The translations under genes were made by a program, and so were the position numbers. DNA of 56,464 bases, taken from positions 1 through 56,464 of the forward strand of contig NC_019728.1 of NCBI RefSeq assembly GCF_000317435.1, given 5' to 3'. Below the pieces are notes generated by a model, which was not told the origin of the DNA, searched no databases, and saw only the letters and a list, made by a program, of their open reading frames with translations. The DNA is from Calothrix sp. PCC 6303 (GTDB taxonomy: Bacteria; Cyanobacteriota; Cyanobacteriia; Cyanobacteriales; Nostocaceae). Positions 53,016 to 56,464 of the stretch are shown here, in pieces; positions within the stretch are counted from its first letter, which is position 1, and every line of letters starts with the position of its first letter.

Positions 53016-53257
53016 ATGGGCATTTTATTACTTGGAGTACTCTAACTGCCTAATCTCGTCAAAACCACAAGCCTAACTCGACCCAATCAAATCTGGAGCA
53101 AGGATTTTACCTATCTCAACTTCCACGGGCATTGGTACTATTTAGCTACTGTCAAAGACAACTTTACCAAATAAATCAAATCGTCACCACAATGAAGCCC
53201 TTGTCACGGTAACTGTAGCGAACTGCAAACATCCGGAGATAAAACTGCAAACAAGGC

Positions 53258-53385
53258 GATTTTGAAACCACATTAACTGCAAATAAGGGGGGTCTCAAAA
53301 CCACATTATCTGCAAATGAAACCACATTATTTGCAACCAAACCACATTAACTGCAAACAAACCAGATTATTTGCAAATAAGCTGT
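53258..53385. repeat. Phased ~20-bp repeats at a transposon end
   Basis: CCACATTA-W-YTGCAAA units start at 53268, 53301, 53322, 53342 and 53362. The last four are spaced 20-21 bp, about two helical turns. The array lies ~160 bp before the serine-recombinase gene, where binding sites for a Tn7/Tn552/Mu-type transposase would be expected. Confidence 0.7.
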
Positions 53386-53539
53386 AACCCTTATATTCAG
53401 GTGTTTTTAGAAAAAGAGTCCCCAAACTGTCCAGAAAATACGAACTTTTTAACCGGACACATATGTACACTATTCGTGGTTTAATTTGAACTATATACGT
53501 TCGATTAAATCCCCAAAGCTGTTTAAACCGACAGCCAAT

Positions 53540-54178
53540 ATGGCTATGGTTATTTATGCTTATTTGAGAGTATCCACCGACCACCAAGACCTACACAACC
53601 AACGACATGGCATTTTAGAATATGCCAACGTACATTCTTTGAGTCCCATTCAGTTTGTAGAGGATACTGTTTCTGGGCGCGAGAAATGGGAGTCGCGGGG
53701 CATAGGACTACTACTAACAGAAACTGCGATCGCAACAGACATCATAATTTTCTCAGAAGTCAGTCGAATGGCACGCTCCACCCTACAAGTATTAGAAATG
53801 CTGGAGTGCTGCGTGCGTCGAGGAATCAACGTCCATATCGCCAAACAAGGTATGGTGCTTGATGGCTCGATGCAAAGCCGAATTACAGCAACGGTTTTAG
53901 GTTTGGCAGCAGAAATTGAGCGGGAATTAATTGTACTGAGAACCACCGAAGCCCTCGCCAAACGCAAAGCCGAAGGGAAAACTTTAGGACGACCCAAAGG
54001 ACGACAATCGACACATTTAAAACTAGACACTCGTGAAGCAGAAATTCGCAGCTATCTAAACAAAGGTATTAGCAAGCGCTCAATCGCTAAACTGGTCGAT
54101 TGTTCCCCCTCTACCCTCTACGATTGGTTGGAACGCAAGCATCTCCATTCACGCTCGTCCGTTGGGGCGAAATTATAG
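53540..54178 (+). CDS. Serine recombinase (resolvase/invertase family)
   Basis: A 212-residue serine recombinase. The catalytic domain begins IYAYLRVSTDHQDLHNQ, with Ser in RVST as nucleophile. It continues with FSEVSRMARSTLQVLE (catalytic arginines), AEIERELIVLRT (E-helix) and GRPKGRQ. A C-terminal HTH reads RSYLNKGISKRSIAKLVDC. It is expected to resolve cointegrates of the transposon that carries it. Its stop is followed after 1 bp by the transposase ATG. Confidence 0.92.
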   Translation: MAMVIYAYLRVSTDHQDLHNQRHGILEYANVHSLSPIQFVEDTVSGREKWESRGIGLLLTETAIATDIIIFSEVSRMARSTLQVLEMLECCVRRGINVHIAKQGMVLDGSMQSRITATVLGLAAEIERELIVLRTTEALAKRKAEGKTLGRPKGRQSTHLKLDTREAEIRSYLNKGISKRSIAKLVDCSPSTLYDWLERKHLHSRSSVGAKL

Positions 54179-54179
54179 G

Positions 54180-55349
54180 ATGCCCAAGAAACAAATACCA
54201 TCAGAAACGGTAGTAGACCTACGCCGTCGTCTCAACCAACTACCACCGCGCAGTAAAGAACGTCGGCTGCTAGTTGGAGAAATAGCTCACCTGTATGGTG
54301 TCTCGTCAGATACGGTGTATCGAGCGTTACGAGATGACATGCAACTTTCGTCAGTGCGTCGTGCCGACCGCGATGTCCCCCGTGTGATTCCCAAAGCCGG
54401 ACTGGAACGCTACTGTGAAATAATTGCTGCCATTAAGATACGTACCTCAAACCGCAAAGGTCGCCATCTATCTACCGTGCAAGCAATCCGCCTTTTGGAA
54501 TCCGACGGGATTAATACGAATGATGGTCATGTCACAGCCCCAATAGGACTATTAAAACCAACCACCGTCAATCGTTACCTGAAAAAATGGGGTTACGACC
54601 GGAATACCCTAATGCGACAGCCACCTGCCGTTCGCTTTCAAGCCGAATACAGCAATCAATGCTGGCATTTTGACCTCAGCCCCAGCGACCTCAAACACGT
54701 CAAAGCACCAGCTTGGGTAGAACCGGGACGGGGACATCCCTTGCTAATGCTTTACAGCGTCGTCGATGACCGCAGTGGCCTTGCATACCAGGAATACCAC
54801 GGCGTTTACGGTGAAGACGTAGAAGCAGCACTGCGATTTATGTTTGCCGCCATGTCGAAAAAGGCAGAACCCGACTTTCCCTTTGAAGGCATTCCCAAAA
54901 TGCTCTATATGGACAACGGTCCCATTGCCAAGAGCTTGGTATTTCAAAAAGTGATGGCAGATTTGGGGATTGATGTCCGCACCCATTTACCCAATGGCAA
55001 AGATGGACGACGGGTGACGGCTCGTTCCAAAGGTAAGGTGGAACGACCATTTCGCACCGTCAAAGAAATGCACGAAACCCTTTACCACTTGCACGAACCG
55101 GAGACCGAAGCCGAGGCTAACGCTTGGTTGATGAAGTTTTTACTGCATTACAACAGTCGTCCCCATCGCAGCGAACCCCATTCCCGGATTGAAGATTGGG
55201 TGGAGAACCAGCCCTCGGACGGTATTAGTGGAATGTGTCTATGGGAACGTTTTTGTACTTATGCACATAATGCAAATGCGAGGTTACAGCGAATTGAAAA
55301 GTATCTGGGTACCCAGCCAAAATCGAAGTCAAAATCAAAGGAAAAATAA
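54180..55349 (+). CDS. DDE (rve) transposase with a foreign C-terminal tail
   Basis: A 389-residue transposase. An N-terminal HTH (IAHLYGVSSDTVYRALRDD) precedes the integrase catalytic domain with D in CWHFDLSPSD, D in LYMDNGP, and E in KGKVERPFRTVKEMHE. In full-length relatives a β-barrel domain follows MCLWERFC; here the sequence changes at about residue 362 to NANARLQRIEKYLGTQPKSK, a copy of the C-terminus of the protein at 48079-49068. The transposase is therefore truncated by fusion and may be inactive or altered. It is in an operon with the serine recombinase. Confidence 0.88.
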   Translation: MPKKQIPSETVVDLRRRLNQLPPRSKERRLLVGEIAHLYGVSSDTVYRALRDDMQLSSVRRADRDVPRVIPKAGLERYCEIIAAIKIRTSNRKGRHLSTVQAIRLLESDGINTNDGHVTAPIGLLKPTTVNRYLKKWGYDRNTLMRQPPAVRFQAEYSNQCWHFDLSPSDLKHVKAPAWVEPGRGHPLLMLYSVVDDRSGLAYQEYHGVYGEDVEAALRFMFAAMSKKAEPDFPFEGIPKMLYMDNGPIAKSLVFQKVMADLGIDVRTHLPNGKDGRRVTARSKGKVERPFRTVKEMHETLYHLHEPETEAEANAWLMKFLLHYNSRPHRSEPHSRIEDWVENQPSDGISGMCLWERFCTYAHNANARLQRIEKYLGTQPKSKSKSKEK

Positions 55350-55441
55350 GTTATACCATTTTGAAAAGAGAATTCGACAGTTAGCTTACTCAAAACCTAG
55401 ACTGAGCAAGTATTTATGGCGTTGCATAAATGCGGGATGAA

Positions 55442-55795
55442 TCAGCTAAACACAGGTATTTCTCTATACTTTAAATAATAGAGTAACAATCGAATCGAAT
55501 ATTTAAGCATATCTACTGATTTGGAATAGCATAATGTTTTTCGATGCAGTCGTCCTAGATAATGACGTAAATGTGTATTCTCACCTTCTACTCTGGTTAT
55601 ATATGTTTTACTGACAATATGGTCTCCTGGATCGATAAAACTTGGGTAAACTTTCCATCCATCCGTGACGTAAAAATAGCACTGCCAACAACAAACTTTC
55701 CTCCCACAAAGGTTTAAATGTTTCTGCGCTATGGTCTCCCAATACCCAAGCCAAAATCCCTTGACGGAAGTGATTTACTGCTGTCCACAACTAAA
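55442..55795 (-). pseudogene. IS1-family transposase remnant
   Basis: On the minus strand the pieces read MWTAVNHFRQGILAWVLGDH, then after a frameshift near 55700 GWKVYPSFIDPGD, TYITRVEGENT, LRHYLGRLHRKTLCYSKS and YYLKYREIP to a stop. These are the C-terminal catalytic motifs of IS1 InsB-type transposase. The N-terminal part is missing. Confidence 0.8.
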
Positions 55796-55827
55796 TTTTG
55801 TTGTCTTGGCAAGAACTGAAATATTGC

Positions 55828-56301
55828 CTAAAAGTGTATATCTTGCTTATCGATGTTTATGCTAGCGCCTGTTCCTTGAACCAAGTTCACTACTTTTTCT
55901 ATGAAATTTGTAAAATTTTGTTTGCCCGAAGGTTGAGACTTTATATCGTCCACTAGTTCTGTGACTGCCTGAGTAAGCTCTGGATCTTCCTTGACGACCT
56001 TATCTATTTCCCAAACAGCATTGGCAAGTTCGTCATCGCTCTGGATAGCCGTTTGCAGTTCAACTTCAATTGTGTTCATATCTAATGGAAGTTCAGGGGC
56101 TTGTTCTATAGCCTTTGCTGCGTTTGGAAGTTTGATGCGAAGTAGCGATAGCAGCTTTTTAGCTTTCTCATGCAGTAGTGGTGATAGTAACTTTTTAAAT
56201 TTCTCAAAAACCTGTTTCCCAACTTCTGTTGCCGCTCCTTCACCAATTTTCACTAAAAGTAGGCTACCAATTGCGGTAGCTGTCATTGTGGTTGGTTCCA
56301 T
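55828..56301 (-). CDS. Helical membrane-associated protein of STAND-effector type
   Basis: A 157-residue protein. ATG 56301 is chosen because AAGGA lies 8 bp upstream; ATG 56310 is also in frame. The N-terminus is hydrophobic (ATAIGSLLLVKIGEGAATEV), followed by amphipathic helices and a Glu/Asp-rich region (ELTQAVTELVDDIKSQ), and it ends ASINIDKQDIHF. Proteins with this kind of ending and layout are common next to cyanobacterial STAND and caspase-like genes and may be small effectors. The name is not known, and the window ends 163 bp upstream of it. Confidence 0.6.
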   Translation of the reverse strand: MEPTTMTATAIGSLLLVKIGEGAATEVGKQVFEKFKKLLSPLLHEKAKKLLSLLRIKLPNAAKAIEQAPELPLDMNTIEVELQTAIQSDDELANAVWEIDKVVKEDPELTQAVTELVDDIKSQPSGKQNFTNFIEKVVNLVQGTGASINIDKQDIHF

Positions 56302-56464
56302 AGAACACATCCTTAATAAATTTATAACTATATTATGAGACTGATTATTGTATTATATAGTACCTAGCTTTTTATGCGTTATGTAAAAAGTGCATTTTCG
56401 ACTACTTTCCGGGGCAAGACCTCGAAAAAGTTGTAGTTTACCATAAAGCAGATTACAAAAATGA

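Noticed and set aside
53216-53385. CRISPR array
   Set aside because: The units are about 20 bp with no unique spacers of regular length and no cas gene nearby; transposase-binding repeats explain them better.

Overview
The window looks like part of a large accessory replicon of a filamentous (Nostocales-type) cyanobacterium. The basis is the frequent HIP1-type GCGATCGC octamers, the cyanobacterial style of the proteins (kinesin-light-chain-like TPR STAND NTPases, pentapeptide proteins, DUF5674), and a full set of plasmid functions: ParA/ParB, a replication-initiator-like gene, a relaxase, a StbB-like ATPase, a tyrosine recombinase and several toxin-antitoxin pairs. The taxonomic call is inference; no rRNA or core chromosomal gene is present.

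Region 1 (about 0.1-17.3 kb) is the most unusual part. Two gene trains converge at about 5.8 kb. The plus-strand train has three TRAFAC-like GTPases (103, 2162, 3322) interleaved with two copies of a partner family (1026, 4313). The minus-strand train runs from 17330 down: an Hsp70/actin-fold protein with an altered phosphate-2 loop, a 1316-residue NB-ARC/TPR STAND NTPase, a small radical-SAM enzyme, a coiled-coil protein, a protein with two CbbX-like AAA+ domains, and a zinc-ribbon coiled-coil protein. Three or four proteins from both trains end in a similar acidic-hydrophobic tail (D-I/V-W-x-L type). Together they resemble a multi-NTPase, regulated conflict or signalling machine.

Region 2 (17.3-22.3 kb) holds parA-parB followed by a mobile-element graveyard: a group II intron 5' remnant without its reverse transcriptase, a Tn3 transposase fragment and miniature Tn3-type inverted-repeat elements. 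Region 3 (22.3-25.6 kb) pairs a dynamin-like GTPase with a von Willebrand A protein and a tiny two-helix membrane protein, a second candidate defence or membrane-remodelling module.

Region 4 (25.9-33 kb) has a tyrosine recombinase, a broken VapBC-like pair, a DUF6932/Xre pair and several short plasmid-type hypotheticals, with a duplicated control region carrying GATAGC half-sites. Region 5 (33.4-38 kb) is a minus-strand operon of membrane and P-loop proteins with a divergent ribbon-helix-helix gene. Region 6 (38-49.1 kb) has more Tn3 debris, a repressor divergent from a Rep-like gene across a large hairpin, an HTH/AbiEii-type toxin-antitoxin pair, a relaxase that looks like an in-frame MobC-MobA deletion fusion, and a StbA/StbB-like pair followed by a membrane protein with a long nested alternate-frame ORF.

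Region 7 (49.1-56.4 kb) contains a membrane-anchored pentapeptide protein, truncated IS1595 and IS1 remnants, an apparently intact 273-bp miniature Tn3 element with perfect 5-bp target duplication, and a serine-recombinase/DDE-transposase transposon whose transposase ends in a tail copied from the gene at 48079-49068. All family assignments come from reading motifs by eye; no database search was run.
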